The position numbers were made by a program, and so were the translations under genes. The notes below the pieces were generated by a model. The model saw only the letters and a list, made by a program, of their open reading frames with translations, was not told where the DNA came from and made no database searches. 64,000 nucleotides of DNA from Cyrtodaria siliqua (lineage: Eukaryota > Mollusca > Bivalvia > Adapedonta > Hiatellidae): positions 62,001 to 126,000 of the forward strand of contig JAWPHD010001269.1 of the NCBI GenBank assembly GCA_037043455.1, given 5' to 3'. Position 1 is the stretch's first letter; each line of letters opens with the position of its first letter. Positions 1-11,864 of this stretch are shown piece after piece.

Positions 1-60
1 ATAAATACAATGGTGACTTAAAGGCGAACTATGACATCAAAAACATAAAAGGGTTGACAA

Positions 61-564
61 TAGAAATATAAAAATATCGGACAGGGAAAGCAGCATTCAA
101 GGACGACAGTCAACCACAAAACACAAAAACAAACACGCAAACAGACAAACGAGAAAGCAAAATTAATAAAAAATGCAAACGACATCACAAACACAAAAGG
201 GTGGACAATAGGGCTACCGCCTAGGAACGGTCAGTGGAAACAAAGGCCACTGGGGGTTTAAACCGGTTCTAGGGTGCACCAAACCTCACACTTACCCTAC
301 TGTCATCCCATTAAAACAGGACAGTGTAAATAAAGAAATCCCCGCCATGATCTAATCTCTAACCAACAAGGCAGCATCAATAGGCAATATAAGTAAAACA
401 CAAATATGCTCGTGTAAATATAATACAAACAAAAAATAGCGTAGAAAGCCACAATGAAGGTACTCAGTGACTTGGCAGAAGCCAGAGCAACAAGAGAATA
501 AACCATTAAGGTCACGACAGGAAAGATCATAGACAAACTTTAAACGCCACCGTCCCAATGGGCT
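61..564 (-). mobile_element. 3' tail of Penelope-like element (PLE copy 1)
   Basis: This is the non-coding region that follows the RT stop codon of the 565-1979 pseudogene. Reading on the minus strand, it runs from just after the conserved C-terminal residues to the terminal motif CTGTCCGATATTTTTATATT near position 61. The same sequence recurs in about 30 places in the window, which defines it as the mobile tail. It carries the hairpins TAGGGT/ACCCTA and CAGTGG/CCACTG, the palindrome GGTTTAAACC and an ACCG/CGGT stem. The boundary at 61 is judged from where the shared sequence ends. Confidence 0.8.
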
Positions 565-1979
565 TTAGGTAGGCGTTATCATAGGGTCCACAGCCTGTCC
601 GGTCATCGTGCAGTTAAAGAGGAAAGCAAAGTGGCGAACTGTAAAAGGGTCCACCACCAAGCATGCAGTACGTTGCAAAATGATAGGGTCATAACCTCTT
701 TTGATAAACTTTTTAACAAGTTTAACAAAGATAGTATGAAAGTGATCATGACCAAGTATCTTACGTGGTTTATAAATCACATCACCATAGAAGTCAGGTT
801 GTGATAGTCCTTGTCGCAGAAGAGTCCTTAAATTACTTTTATATTTGGAAAGAAGATCAGGGTTACGATAATAAAATTTTGCAAAGGTTTTACGAAGTTT
901 ATGGTAACGGTAACCCTGATTGAGTAGCTTTTTAGTGATACAAAGATTACGAATATTAAAGTCCTCAACTGGAGTACAAGCTCTTGAAAAACGAATAAGT
1001 TGAGAAACATACACCCCATAAGAAGTTGCTCGGGGAACATCCTCATCTCAAAATTAAAATCATCTCTCTTGTCATAGATTTTGCTAATTATTTCACCATT
1101 TTCAATCGAGAGTAAATCAAAAAAAGAAGCGTTATTATCAGATATATAAGCTTTATTAAGCTGAAGTTCTGTAGGATAAATAATATCAACCATAGTCGGA
1201 AAGAAGTTGTTGTCAATGTTCAGGGTGTCATCCAGATAACGAGAAGTATCATTAAAAGCTTCAATAACATCTGCCTGGGTATCTCTTGAAAGACTCAACA
1301 TGAAATCGCTTTCATAGAAAAATAAAAACAAATCTGCGACAAGTGGTGCACAGTTCGTACCCACAGGGATACCAACAATTTGTCTATAATCGGTGGTACC
1401 ATACCTGACGAAAATATTATCTAATAGAAAGATGAGTGCTTCACAAACTTCATAGCAAGTCCACATAGTATAATTGTCTAAACTGCCGTTAGTAAAAAAT
1501 GCTTTAATATTACCTGCCAAAAATGTAGTATTTTCTCTAGCGAATGTTTTATGAAATAGAGAAATTAGCTTGTCTTTAATAAGATGATGTGGTAAGGTTG
1601 TATATAGTGTAGAGAAGTCATAAGTACTTATTGATGAAATTTGACCTTTATTGAAAATTTTATCAAGAACATCTCCTGAATATTTTATAGACCAAAATAA
1701 ATTAATCCCAGAGTTTTCGTAAGTTTTATCACAATATAGTTTAACGTGATCTTTAACGGCAGTAAGACAAGAAGTTAAAAGTTTGGAGATGTTTTTTGTA
1801 GTGCAGGGACTAGAATTAGAAATAAAAAGAGCCTTATACGGATTTTTATGTAATTTAGGAATCCAGTACATGGTAGGCAATTTATTTTGCTTATCGTTTA
1901 CACCAGCCTTGAAAGTAGTGCACCGAGTGATATGTGTGAACACAACATCATCCTCAGTAGAATTAACTGGAGTATACAA
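565..1979 (-). pseudogene. Penelope-like reverse transcriptase, 5' truncated and frameshifted
   Basis: This is the longest RT remnant in the window. The first frame (828-1979) gives 383 residues. PKLHK lies near residues 41-45, the YDFSTLY block with the presumed catalytic Asp near 121, GIPVGTNCAPLVADLF near 203-218 and YLDD near 248-251. The conserved C-terminal part (DFNIRNL, GYRYHKLRKTF, QTACLVVDPF, ending TPT) continues in another frame at 565-1014. A deletion of about 23 bp near position 1050, relative to the copy at 8.9 kb, explains the frame change. The 5' end stops abruptly at about 1980 against another tail copy, so the N-terminal part is missing. I assign it to Penelope-like RTs from the PKLHK block and the overall motif order. 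The exact clade is uncertain. No GIY-YIG nuclease is visible. It is non-functional as it stands. Confidence 0.85.
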
Positions 1980-1983
1980 ATTG

Positions 1984-2530
1984 GTGCTGCCGAGTTCCAG
2001 GGCTACCGACTTGGAACGGCCAGAGGTTCTGGGGGTTTAAACCAGTTTCTATGGTGCACAAAACCTCACTCTATTTTCTTCCTAATAAAACGTGACAGTG
2101 TACATGAAGACATGACCAACAGTTATATTCTCTAACGAACAAGGCAGTATTAATACGCAATATAAGTAAAACACATAAATGGTCAAGTATATATGAATAT
2201 AAAAAAACAAAAGCCCTGAAAGCCACAAAGCACGTACTCACTGACTGGCTGAAGCCAGAGCAACACAAGAACAAACCGATAAGGGCACGAAAAGACAAGA
2301 TTTAAGACAAACATCAAATTCCAACATCCTTTGAGGGTTTATGTATACGTCATACTAGGGTCCACAACCCGTCCTGTCATCGTAAAGTCAACGAGGTAAG
2401 CGAAGTGTCGAACTGTAAATGGGTTAACCACTAAGAAGGCAGTGCTTTGCAAAATGATAGAGTCATATTCTCTTTGGATAAACTATTATTAACACGTTTA
2501 ATAAATATTGTTTGAATGCTTATTACATTT
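1984..2530 (-). mobile_element. Second PLE unit placed head-to-tail upstream of copy 1
   Basis: On the minus strand this segment carries the last part of an RT reading frame (about 2341-2530, matching 565-740 of copy 1) followed by a tail (1984-2340). It ends directly at the 5' edge of the 565-1979 RT remnant, so two units sit in the same orientation with almost nothing between them. The tail lacks the last ~150 bp seen in copy 1. Its central hairpin is shortened to CCAGA-GGT-TCTGG but still pairs. Confidence 0.75.
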
Positions 2531-2865
2531 GCGGAGATGTTCATATGACATTTACATGTTCATTTCATAGTCATGTAAATATAAATTGTGGAATCCACGT
2601 TCTTGAACGAGGGCTAAATTAAAGCATTGAATATTATGTTAGCCTTTTGGCTATATTTTTGACATTGTCCTTAATTAAAGTTGATGTGAGTATGTGGATC
2701 ATGAAGTGTTGGACATCAACTAAATACGTATTAAGAATAATGGCAATAAGTAACCGAATCAGGTAGTGGGAAATGTCCGATTACCCGTCTAGCTAATCGC
2801 AGAGATGAAAATTGATTAGTCAAACTATTTTTTCTTCCGTTCACTTCCCTTGGTAATAAAAACAC

Positions 2866-3261
2866 TTATTATTTAAGAACTCTTCTGCGACAAGGACTAT
2901 CACAATCTGACTTCAATGGTGACATGATTTACAAACTTCGTAAGATCCGTGGTCAAGATCACTTTCATACTGTCTTTGTTAAACGTGTTTCTTTATGTAT
3001 ACTGTCCTGTTTTATTGGGATGACAGTAGGGTAAGTGTGCGGATTACTGCACCCTAGAACCTGGTTTAAACCCCAGCGGCCTTTTTTCGCCACTGACCGT
3101 TCCAAGGCGGTAACTCTATTGTCAACCATTGTGCGTTTGTGATGTCTTATTTTGCCTTTTATTCGTTTTTACATATAATTGTTCTCTGTTTCTGTGTGTT
3201 TGTTGTTGTCTGTCGTTCTTGAATGCTGTTTTTCCTGTTTGATTTTTATATCTATATTCAT
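2866..3261 (+). mobile_element. PLE fragment with internal deletion
   Basis: Positions 2866-2990 match the RT C-terminal coding part (aactcttctgcgacaaggac). They are fused directly to the distal tail from about 2991, so the end of the frame and the proximal tail are missing. The structured core is well kept: TGACAGTAGGG at 3021-3031 can pair with CTCTATTGTCA at 3114-3124. Confidence 0.75.
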
Positions 3262-3366
3262 TAGCAAAAAAGGACGCTGGGGGTTCAAACCAGGTTCTAG
3301 GGTGCACCAAACCTCACACTTACCCTAGTGTCAACCCAATAAAACGGGACAGTGTAAACAAAGAAG
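3262..3366 (-). mobile_element. Inverted PLE tail fragment
   Basis: A short antisense tail piece (gctgggggttcaaaccaggt onward) abuts the preceding plus-strand tail. This gives a tail-to-tail inverted pair. Confidence 0.7.
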
Positions 3367-3560
3367 TTATTTAAGCTGACCATATTGCCTACTGACAGCT
3401 CGAAGGCGATAACCAGTTTTTCACCACTGTTTATGCTGTGTATTATCTTGTTAAATTACAGTTAACTTTTCTCATTTTCTTATTGGTACAGTGCATACAT
3501 ATATTGCTTATTCGTTTGGGTGCTGTGGTTTCTACAGGATACTTTTTGTCGTGCTCTTAT
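3367..3560 (+). mobile_element. Diverged PLE tail (second subfamily)
   Basis: Matches the tail of the 21.4-23.0 kb element: the motif gcctactgac near 3391 and tgctgtggtttctacagga near 3520 correspond to 22888-22896 and 23016-23034. The rest is decayed. Confidence 0.45.
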
Positions 3561-4427
3561 TTTTTGTAGTATCCTTAACAATGATAATAATTTAAAACAT
3601 CAAGTTGCAGCTATGGGTACGAAATAGCGGATGTATCAAATTTCAATCCACTCCCGTTTACAATCGTTAAAGAAACTAACCCGCCAAATAACGGAAACAA
3701 CTACACTACAAAACCGTTTATCAAAACTCATTCCAGTTGTTCAGGTCATACAATAACGTATATGTACCGATTAAAAGCATAAGTTTTTCACGGGTTCTAA
3801 TAACAAATAAATAAATTATCCGTAATTAAATATGCGTAAATGAATAAAGAATTGGTAACTCTTAATTCGACGTTCGAGTTTTGGGGTTTAGCCTTTCTGG
3901 GTAAGCCGGTTATAATATATCTATAGAGATTGGATGCTCACAATATGTAAGTTATATATATACCTTGTAGGGTTAAAAACGGTGTACATATGTTGTAAAT
4001 TTTGGCTGTTGTTGGCGGGATACCTACTTTAAGTTTTCGCGGGGAAACAAGTATCAATCGGGGAGAACGATTACTTATTATAAATGAGTGACGATTGTTC
4101 TGACTTACTACATTGAACTATTATGTAATAAATATTCTTATATCATGCATTAACATCTGCGTAAGTGCTCTTTTTCTCATTTACCAGCTGATAAATGTCA
4201 ACATCTAACAAAAACTGACCACAGTATACTTACATGTATATATATTTGTCAAAGAACCCCCATTTCATGTTATGTTGTATGCACACAAGTGTAATGGAAC
4301 CTGGAACGACTTTGATAGGCTGTGAATGAAATACATTTTAATCTGTAGCACTACGCAAGTTTTGTTAACTGAAACTTTTATATTATAAATTCCTGCGGAT
4401 CTAACTTATTATTTACCAACAAAAGTA
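3561..4427. other. AT-rich unannotated DNA
   Basis: No gene, RNA or repeat recognised on either strand. Confidence 0.5.
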
Positions 4428-4955
4428 TATATAAATAAAAGTCTAACAGGTAATGTAGCATTTAATGACCACAGTCAAAAACACGCACAGAAACAAACCA
4501 TAAATACAAAGATTAATATAAGGCAAGAAAAGGCATCAGAAACATAAACATGTTGACCATAGAGCATACCGCCTTGGAACGTTCAGTGGCAAAACAGGCC
4601 GCTTGAGTTTTAAACCGGGTTCTAGAGTGCTCCAAACCCCTCTTACTCTATTTCTTCCCAACATTTGGGAATAGTGTATATACAAATATCTCCTCCATGT
4701 TATATTCTCTAACAAACAAGGCAGCATTAATAGTCAATAAGTATCACACAAAAATGAGCATGTATATGTGAATATAAAAAAAAAGCCTAGAAAGGCAAAC
4801 AGCAAGTACCGAATGACCGTTGAGAAGGCAGATCAACTAGACAATAACCTTTAAGGGTACGACAATAAAAGATTTAAGACAAATATTAAACGTTACTGTC
4901 CTTTGAAGATTTAGGTACACGTCCTCATAGGGTCCACAATCTGTCTTGGACATGT
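4428..4955 (-). mobile_element. Solo PLE tail, diverged
   Basis: Antisense tail from aagtctaacaggtaatgtag to the start of the RT C-terminal region (gggtccacaatctgtc). No RT motifs remain. Confidence 0.75.
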
Positions 4956-6055
4956 ATTTATGGGTAAGAATAATTAGTTCTTATCTTATATTTGAGGTTA
5001 AAACCAAAAACTTTGATTGTTTTGAAAACAGATATGAACAGTTATGAACTTAGTAGACAACAGTTTTCGATTTAAAAGACTTGACATGTTGTTTCAATCG
5101 TTATATGATAATCGTTATGTGGTTCAAACAATATTTATTTCATAATGTTCACATATATTATATACACATTATAATAGTAAGGATCTGAAAACAAGCTTAT
5201 CAAAGCCTATATAAATTCATCTCCTTAATAATAATCGTTATTTGATGGTAGCAATGTTAAATTACTGTGTTACAGTCAAATCCGATGAAGAATATTTATT
5301 TCATTCTGTCATTTATTTATTTCAAAACATTTCTATCACTATCCTTAAAATGGTTCCCCATATTTTTAAAGTAAGGCTCTGTTTGTCTCCGCTACAAAAA
5401 TCTTACCAGCATCTAGGAATTTTAACATGAGGATAGCAACACCAAGGCATGAATCGTCAAAGTCAGTGCCATGCATAAGGAAACATATATCGGCGGGTGA
5501 TATGTTTGTCTCTCAGTCTGTAACCTCTTATTAAAAATCAAGATTTATTTAAATCCGGAGATTCAGAGAATTAAATTTAGGGATCGGTAGAGCTAAGAAT
5601 TTATCCGGAAATTCGCCAGGCCTGACGTATGGACTTGGGAAGCGACTTTACTAAGTGTGATAGAACGTGAAGCCCGACACATTTTTTACAAGTTATGTTA
5701 ATTAAATATGCAAAGACCGGCGTCATATTGCTGCGTATTATTATCACCTCTGGGGAGATAAATCAGTCATCACAGATACGTGATTATTTTTTCTAATATA
5801 ATGTATGTGATAACTAAAGCAATACATTATCAAACCAAATGTTAACCGATCGACATCATTTTTGTTAATATTAGTCTTTATAGTTTGTTAAGTTATTAAA
5901 AGTACACCTACTTACCGAAAGCTGAAAATGTACTAATGGTATACAGAATTTAAGCAGTGCAATAAATTTATTTCATACTGTGCAATATAGAGTTTATTTT
6001 CACTGCCGGAACTACATTTTTCAATGTAAACAAACATTCAACTTGTTTTAGAAAT
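4956..6055. other. AT-rich unannotated DNA
   Basis: No gene supported. The open frame at 5242-5430 has no recognisable motif. Confidence 0.5.
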
Positions 6056-6810
6056 TACGGCTTCTATGGTGATGTGATTTATAAACTTCGTAAGATTCTT
6101 GGTCATGATCACTTTCATACTATCTTTGTTAAACTTGTTAAAAAGTTTACCAAAAGAGGTTATGACCCTATCATTTTGCAACGTACTGCATGCTTGGTGG
6201 TGGACCCTTTTACAGTTCGCCACTATGCTTTCCTCTTTAAGTGTACGATGACCGGACAGGCTGTGGACCCTATGATGACGCCTACCTAAAGCCCATTGGG
6301 ACGGTGGCGTTTGTTGTTTGTCTATGATCTTTCTTGTCGTGCCCTAAATGGTTTATTCTCTTGTTGCTATGGCTTCTGCCAAGTCATTGAGTACCTTCAT
6401 TGTGCTTTCTAGGCTATTGTTTTTTTTCTATTATATTTACACGAGCATATTTGTGTTTTACTTGTATTGCCTATTGATGGTGCCTTGTTGGTTAGAGATT
6501 AGATCATGTCGGGTATTACTTTGTTTACGCTGTTCCGTTTTAATGGATGACATTAGGGTACATGTAAGTGTGAGGTTTGGTGCACCCTAGCACCGGTTTA
6601 AACAGCCGGTTGCCTACTTTGCCACTGACCGTTCCATGTCGGTAGCCCTATTGTCAACCCTTTTGTGTTTGTGATGTCGTTTGCATTTGTTGTTACTTTT
6701 GCCTTCTTGTTTGTCTGTTTGCGTGTTTGTTTATGTGTTTTGTGGTTGACTGTCCTCCTTGAATGCTACTTTACCCTGTCCGATCTTTTTATATTTCTTT
6801 AATTTATATT
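6056..6810 (+). mobile_element. 5'-truncated PLE copy with complete tail
   Basis: Starts inside the RT C-terminal coding region (FYGDVIYKLRKILGHDHFH in frame at about 6062-6120) and keeps the reading frame to the conserved stop at 6287-6289. The full tail follows and ends near cgatctttttatatttct. The 71 C-terminal residues are intact, which suggests a fairly recent insertion of a truncated copy. Confidence 0.85.
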
Positions 6811-7605
6811 TAACTTGGAATTTTCTTTTCCAAAATCGGTCATGAATTTTAGGAGTTGTTATCATCACTTTCTAATGCAGTGCAGTAGCGATATCAGTTT
6901 GCCGGGTCAATTTGTTTCGAAAACAATATTTACTAGATAGTTAATATGAAAGTTATATCGTCATTTGGTTGGACATAACTTAATTAAGTAAACTAGTCGA
7001 GTTTAACTTCACCATACTGAACCTATGACTTTTCTGAGTAAACTTTGATTGTAAGACACAAAATAAAAGGAATCTATGTTGTTTCGCCGTAAGGAACAGA
7101 TATGGTATTAACTCGAAAGTGATCAAACTCTTTTATTTTCACTGCGCATTCGCGAAAATATAAATGTCTTTCCATGTTAAATGCAGTATAATGGGCTTTC
7201 ATAATGATACGGAAATGATGAACTCGGCTGTTTTGGAAAGGCGGATGCATATGTTTGACTTTGCAGCGTTCAACATTGATAGGGGCGCACCCACTTCAGT
7301 GATCTATCAGCATTGTTTTTGATAGTTTGAAAATAATTTGTTTGTAGATAAATTATCCCCTGTATACTTATCCAGACGTTTTGACTTGAATTATCTCCGT
7401 TTTGTAATACAACATACTCATTCACTATATCATAGTTAGCTGACACCTTTCATTGTCACCTATAAACAGCATACTGTCCGTTGTTTATATGGATTTTAAA
7501 TGCGCCTAGTTTTCAAAATCGAAAAATTAAAAAGTCCACAAATGCAATAAAAACGGGAGGTGGGGAAGTGGCTGTGTTTTCAATTTAATAGTATATAGCC
7601 GATTA
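6811..7605. other. Unannotated DNA
   Basis: Nothing recognised. Confidence 0.5.
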
Positions 7606-7975
7606 TGTTGTCATTAATGACACTAAAAACTTAATGACACTAAAAACTGAAGATCGAGTGTCATTACGAGATGTTGTCATTAATGACACTAAAAACTGAA
7701 GATCGAGTGTTATTACGAGATAAAGTCATTAATGACACTAAAAACTGAAGATCGAGTATTATTACGAGATGTTGTCATTAATGACACTAAAAACTGAAGA
7801 TCGAGTGCCATTACGAGATGTTGTCATTAATGATGACACTAAGAACTGAAGATCGAGTGTTATTACGAGATGTTGTAATTAATGATGACACTAAGAACTG
7901 AAGATCGAGTGTTATTACGAGATGTTGTCATTAATGATGACACTAATAACTGAAGATCGAGTGCCATTAAGACAA
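7606..7975. repeat. Minisatellite, 49-52 bp units, about seven copies
   Basis: Units read tgtcattaatgacactaaaa then actgaagatcgagtgttatt then acgagatgt. The unit contains the 14-bp perfect palindrome TGTCATTAATGACA. Later units carry an extra atg/tga insertion that lengthens them by 3 bp, and the first unit holds a 17-bp internal duplication. Confidence 0.95.
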
Positions 7976-8345
7976 ATACATTTGTAATGTGCCATAAGGT
8001 GGTGCTGAATTCGAATAACATGCAAATTACGAAATATTTAACATGCCACTTATGTGAATTCGAAACATACAACTTTGCAATGTGTAAATCTTACTTTATC
8101 GTTGCTTTCGTATTTCTAATTTGCATTAAAATTAATATGCGAAAGGAACAATTAATTTACGGAGCCTCTCTATCGCCAGATAACGCATATTTAACATAAT
8201 TGTTACACATTGAATCAAACATGCGTTAGTAGTTAACGATATAACAGTCAAACTGAAACAAATGTATGCATATTGTGACTTGTCTCCCTTCATTCATCTT
8301 GTTTTTGAAATTCAATGTATTAAATTTTGAAAGTATGCGTACATA
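7976..8345. other. Unannotated DNA
   Basis: Open frames at 7863-8072 and 7987-8199 have no family motif and partly read through the satellite. Nothing else seen. Confidence 0.5.
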
Positions 8346-9300
8346 TAGATATAAAAATCGATAAGGAAAAGCAGCATTCAAGGACGACAGTCAACCACAA
8401 AACCACACAGAAACAAATAACAAATTCAAAGATGAATAAAAGGCCAAATAAGACATCACAAACCCAAAAGGGTTGACAATAGGGCTACCACCTTGGAACG
8501 GTCAGTGGCAAAAAAGGCCGCTGGGGGTTTAAACCAGGTCCTAGTGTGCACCAAACCTCACACATACCCTAATGTCAACCCCATAAAGAGGGAATTGTTA
8601 ACAAGTTTAACAAAGATAATATGAAAGTGATCATGGCTAAGGATCTTACACAATTTGTAAATCACGTCACCAAAGAATTCAAGTTGTGATAGTCCTTGTC
8701 GCAAAAGAGTTCTTAAATTACTTTTATATTTGGAAAGAAGATCGGGGTTGGCATAATACAATTTTGCAAAGGTTTAACGACGTTTATGGTAACGGTAACC
8801 CTGATGGAGTATCTGTTTAGTCATACAACGATTATAAATATTAAAGTCCTCTATTCGAGTACAAGCTCTAGAAAAACGAAAAAGTTGAGACACATAGACC
8901 CCATAAGAAGTTGCTGGGAAAACATCTCATCTAAATGGGGATAATTAACAATATCAAAATTAAAATCATCTTTCTTGTCATATAGTTTGGTAATTAGTTC
9001 TCCATTTTCAATGGAGAGATGTAAATCAAGAAAAGAAGCGTTATTATCAGAAATATTAGCTTTGTTAAGTTGAAGTTCTTTAGGGTATATATTATTAACC
9101 ATAGTAGAAAAGAAAGGGTTGTCAATGTTTAACATGTCCTCCAGATACCGAGAGGTGTCATTAAAGGCCTCAATAACATCCTCCTGAGTATCTGGTGAAA
9201 GAATCAACATGAAATCTCTTTCACAGCAATATAATAACAAGTCTGCGACAAGGGGTGCACAGTTCGTACCCATAGGGATACCAACAACATTTCTATCCAA
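8346..9300 (-). pseudogene. Penelope-like RT, truncated, with internal deletion
   Basis: The tail occupies 8346-8590 and is fused to RT coding sequence at about 8598, skipping the last ~50 codons and the proximal tail. The frame at 8851-9303 encodes VVGIPMGTNCAPLVADLLL and the active-site region, where the usual YLDD reads YLED. It continues through DDFNFDIVNYPHLDE, after which a frameshift interrupts it. A second frame (8558-8761) holds the downstream conserved segment. The 5' end stops just upstream of the GIPMGT motif near 9300. The YLED change would remove a metal-binding Asp, so this copy could not be active even if repaired elsewhere. Confidence 0.85.
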
Positions 9301-10341
9301 CAAATTGCATGGTATATAATACGATTACTTTGGCAAGACCTTGTCTTTTATCATTATTTGAAATCTTACTTTATAAAATATATGTAAGTAACCTTAACTT
9401 TGGTTTACGTGTTGCATGTTTGATAAAGCGAACACGTTACAGCCACGAAACGTAGCTGATGTTATGTTAACAACCAAATGGAGTCATTTTTATGATAAAT
9501 TTCTAATATTAAAATGAAAGTGTCACACCTTAGGATAATAATGTGATAAATAGAAGCTCACATACTTGACTGTGTTTGTTTGACTCTAGTAAACGATTTG
9601 GATAGCATGATAGAATACGAGGCTCTGATAAAAAGATGGAATATTTGGCAGAGCCCTGTTGCCTATCAGGTTTTCCAACTCGTTTATTAAAGTTAATAAT
9701 ACACAGTAACTCATGTAAGATCGTCTATATATTAATGTAATTAAATGTTAATCGAACAGACGGACGATTAAGATATGTTTCAATTAATAGCTGTAGACAC
9801 ATGCACTATTAACTTGACACCGACAGCATCTTTCAATCTCAGATGATGCCTGTGCTAAATTTCTTTTCATCCTACTTGACAATGTTTTCGTGACGGGTTT
9901 AATGTACGTCTCCTTCATTGTTATAAATATGCCAATCTCATTAAAATCAGACCCTTTATCACGCTACGAAACTCTACACTACTAAGGATCTGACAACACT
10001 GCCTTGGATGTCACGTCAGATTGCCCTTACGATTAGCCAATCAGAATTCAGCCTACAACATTGCTCGGTATAGACTGCTTCACTGCGCATGTCGCGTTTC
10101 AGTCAAATGCTGTGGAGCAGTCTAATCTCGGTATTCTAAGAGACAATGTCCGTAACTGTAAGCTTATAAAACACAAAATAATTGCGTTGACAAACAAAAC
10201 GCACCAACCATTATTGAATATTTACTAAAAAAAACAAAAAAACAAGATCGTTTGACGGAATTTTATAGCGGAACAAAAACATATACCGATTAGTGGTGCT
10301 GAACCCACATTAAATTTACACTCGCGATTCAATATTCAACT
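9301..10341. other. Unannotated DNA
   Basis: Nothing recognised on either strand. It separates two PLE insertions of opposite orientation. Confidence 0.5.
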
Positions 10342-11130
10342 TCACTCTTCCAAATATAAAAGTAATTTAAGGACTCTTCTGCGACAAGGACTATCACAAC
10401 CTGACTTTTATGGTGATGTGATTTATAAACTTCGTAAGATTCTTGGTCATGATCACTTTCATACTATCTTCGTTAAACTTGGTAAAAAGTGTATCAAAAG
10501 AGGTTATGACCCTATCATTTTGCAACGTACTGCATGCTTGGTGGTGGACCCTTTTACAGTTCGCCACTATGCTTTCCTCTTTAATTGTACGATGACCGGA
10601 CAGGCTGTGGACCCTATGATGACGCCTACCTAAAGCCCATTGGGACGGTGGCGTTTGATGTTTGTCTATGATCTTTCCTGTCGTGCCCTTAATGGTTTAT
10701 TCTCTTGTTGCTCTGGCTTCTGCCAAGTCCCTGAGTACCTTCATTGTGGCTTTCTACGCTATTTTATTTTGTATTATATTTACACGAGCATATTTGTGTT
10801 TTACTTATATTGCCTATTGATGCTACGTTGTTGGTTAGCGATTAGATCTTGGAGGGGATTTCTTTATTTACACTGTCCTGTTTTAATGGGATGAGAGTAG
10901 GGTAAGTATGAGGTTTGTAGCACCCTAGAACCGGTTTAAACCCCCAGTGGCTTTGTTGCCACTGACCGTTTCAAGGCGGTAGCCCTATTGTCAACCCTTT
11001 TGTGTTTGTGATGTCGTTTGCATTTTTTATTACTTTTGCTTTCTCGTTTGTCTCTTTGCGTGTTTGTTTTTGTGTTTTGTGGTTGACTGTCGTCCTTGAA
11101 TGCTGCTTTCACTGTCCGATATTTTTATCT
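10342..11130 (+). mobile_element. 5'-truncated PLE copy with complete tail
   Basis: Begins in RT coding sequence (tccaaatataaaagtaattt). The C-terminal frame is intact from 10418 to the stop at 10631-10633 (FTVRHYAFLFNCTMTGQAVD visible), and the whole tail follows. It closely resembles the 6.06-6.81 kb and 53.5-55.1 kb copies. The central hairpin is perfect (CAGTGGC-tttgtt-GCCACTG). Confidence 0.85.
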
Positions 11131-11651
11131 TTCACTATCAACTGAGCTAAGAGGGCCAGACGTACTATAACATACCATTTAGAAAATTTAATGTCGATAT
11201 AATCTCGGTAGAATACATATTTTCAATAGTTCGTTTTCTTAACGTAAAACATGCCATTCAATGCATTTCTTTGAAATTATCGTGCAATCCACAGCAATAA
11301 AACACGAAGACTTTATCTTTTTTCGGATATAGATCTATGTGTTTATGTGGATTTTCGTTTGTTCAGTTCACTCGAACATCATATGAAACGTGCATATGAA
11401 ACGCGCGATTTCAATTTGTTGAATTTAGTTGATCTGCTCATGAATATTGATCAGATGAAAGGTCGATCTGACGTGACCTCCAAAGGCATTTTTTTCAGAT
11501 CCTATAGCAGAGAGTATCAAAGCGTAATTATGATATGATTTTAATGAAATTGTAATTATGTATGCCGAACTTACCTTTTGTTTTGTTTGATATCAAAATC
11601 TAAAGAAATGCATGTGCATGTTCACTGAAAATTACGTTTCTTCGTTGGCCA
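11131..11651. other. Unannotated DNA
   Basis: Nothing convincing. The 63-codon frame at 11347-11538 is unrecognised. Confidence 0.45.
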
Positions 11652-11835
11652 AAAATGCCTAAGGGGGTTTAAACCAGGTTCTGGTGCGCACCAATCTTCA
11701 CTATTACCCTATTTCATCCAGATAAAACGTGATAGTTTGCATGAGAATATCTGTAAATTCTAAACAAACAAATCTGCATTAATATATTAGTTAAAAACAC
11801 AAACAATATGTATATGTAAAAATGTATATGTAAAA
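11652..11835 (-). mobile_element. PLE tail fragment next to the hydrolase 3' end
   Basis: Antisense tail piece (gggggtttaaaccaggttct through atctgcattaatatattag). It lies just beyond the poly(A) signal of the ABHD-like gene and in the same orientation, so it may overlap or follow the gene's 3' UTR. Confidence 0.7.
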
Positions 11836-11843
11836 CTTTATAC

Positions 11844-11849
11844 TTTATT
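11844..11849 (-). terminator. Canonical AATAAA polyadenylation signal of the ABHD-like gene
   Basis: On the minus strand AATAAA occurs about 16 bp after the TAA stop at 11865-11867. The position is close but feasible for a short 3' UTR. Confidence 0.5.
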
Positions 11850-11864
11850 GCTTTTAACAATGTG

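Noticed and set aside
10640..10894. 84-codon frame (MGRWRLMFVYDLSC...) after the RT stop, also seen near 352-558, 6348-6590 and 54629-54835
   Set aside because: It lies in the conserved tail. The frame is not kept between copies and has indels, so conservation reflects a repeated non-coding tail rather than a second protein.
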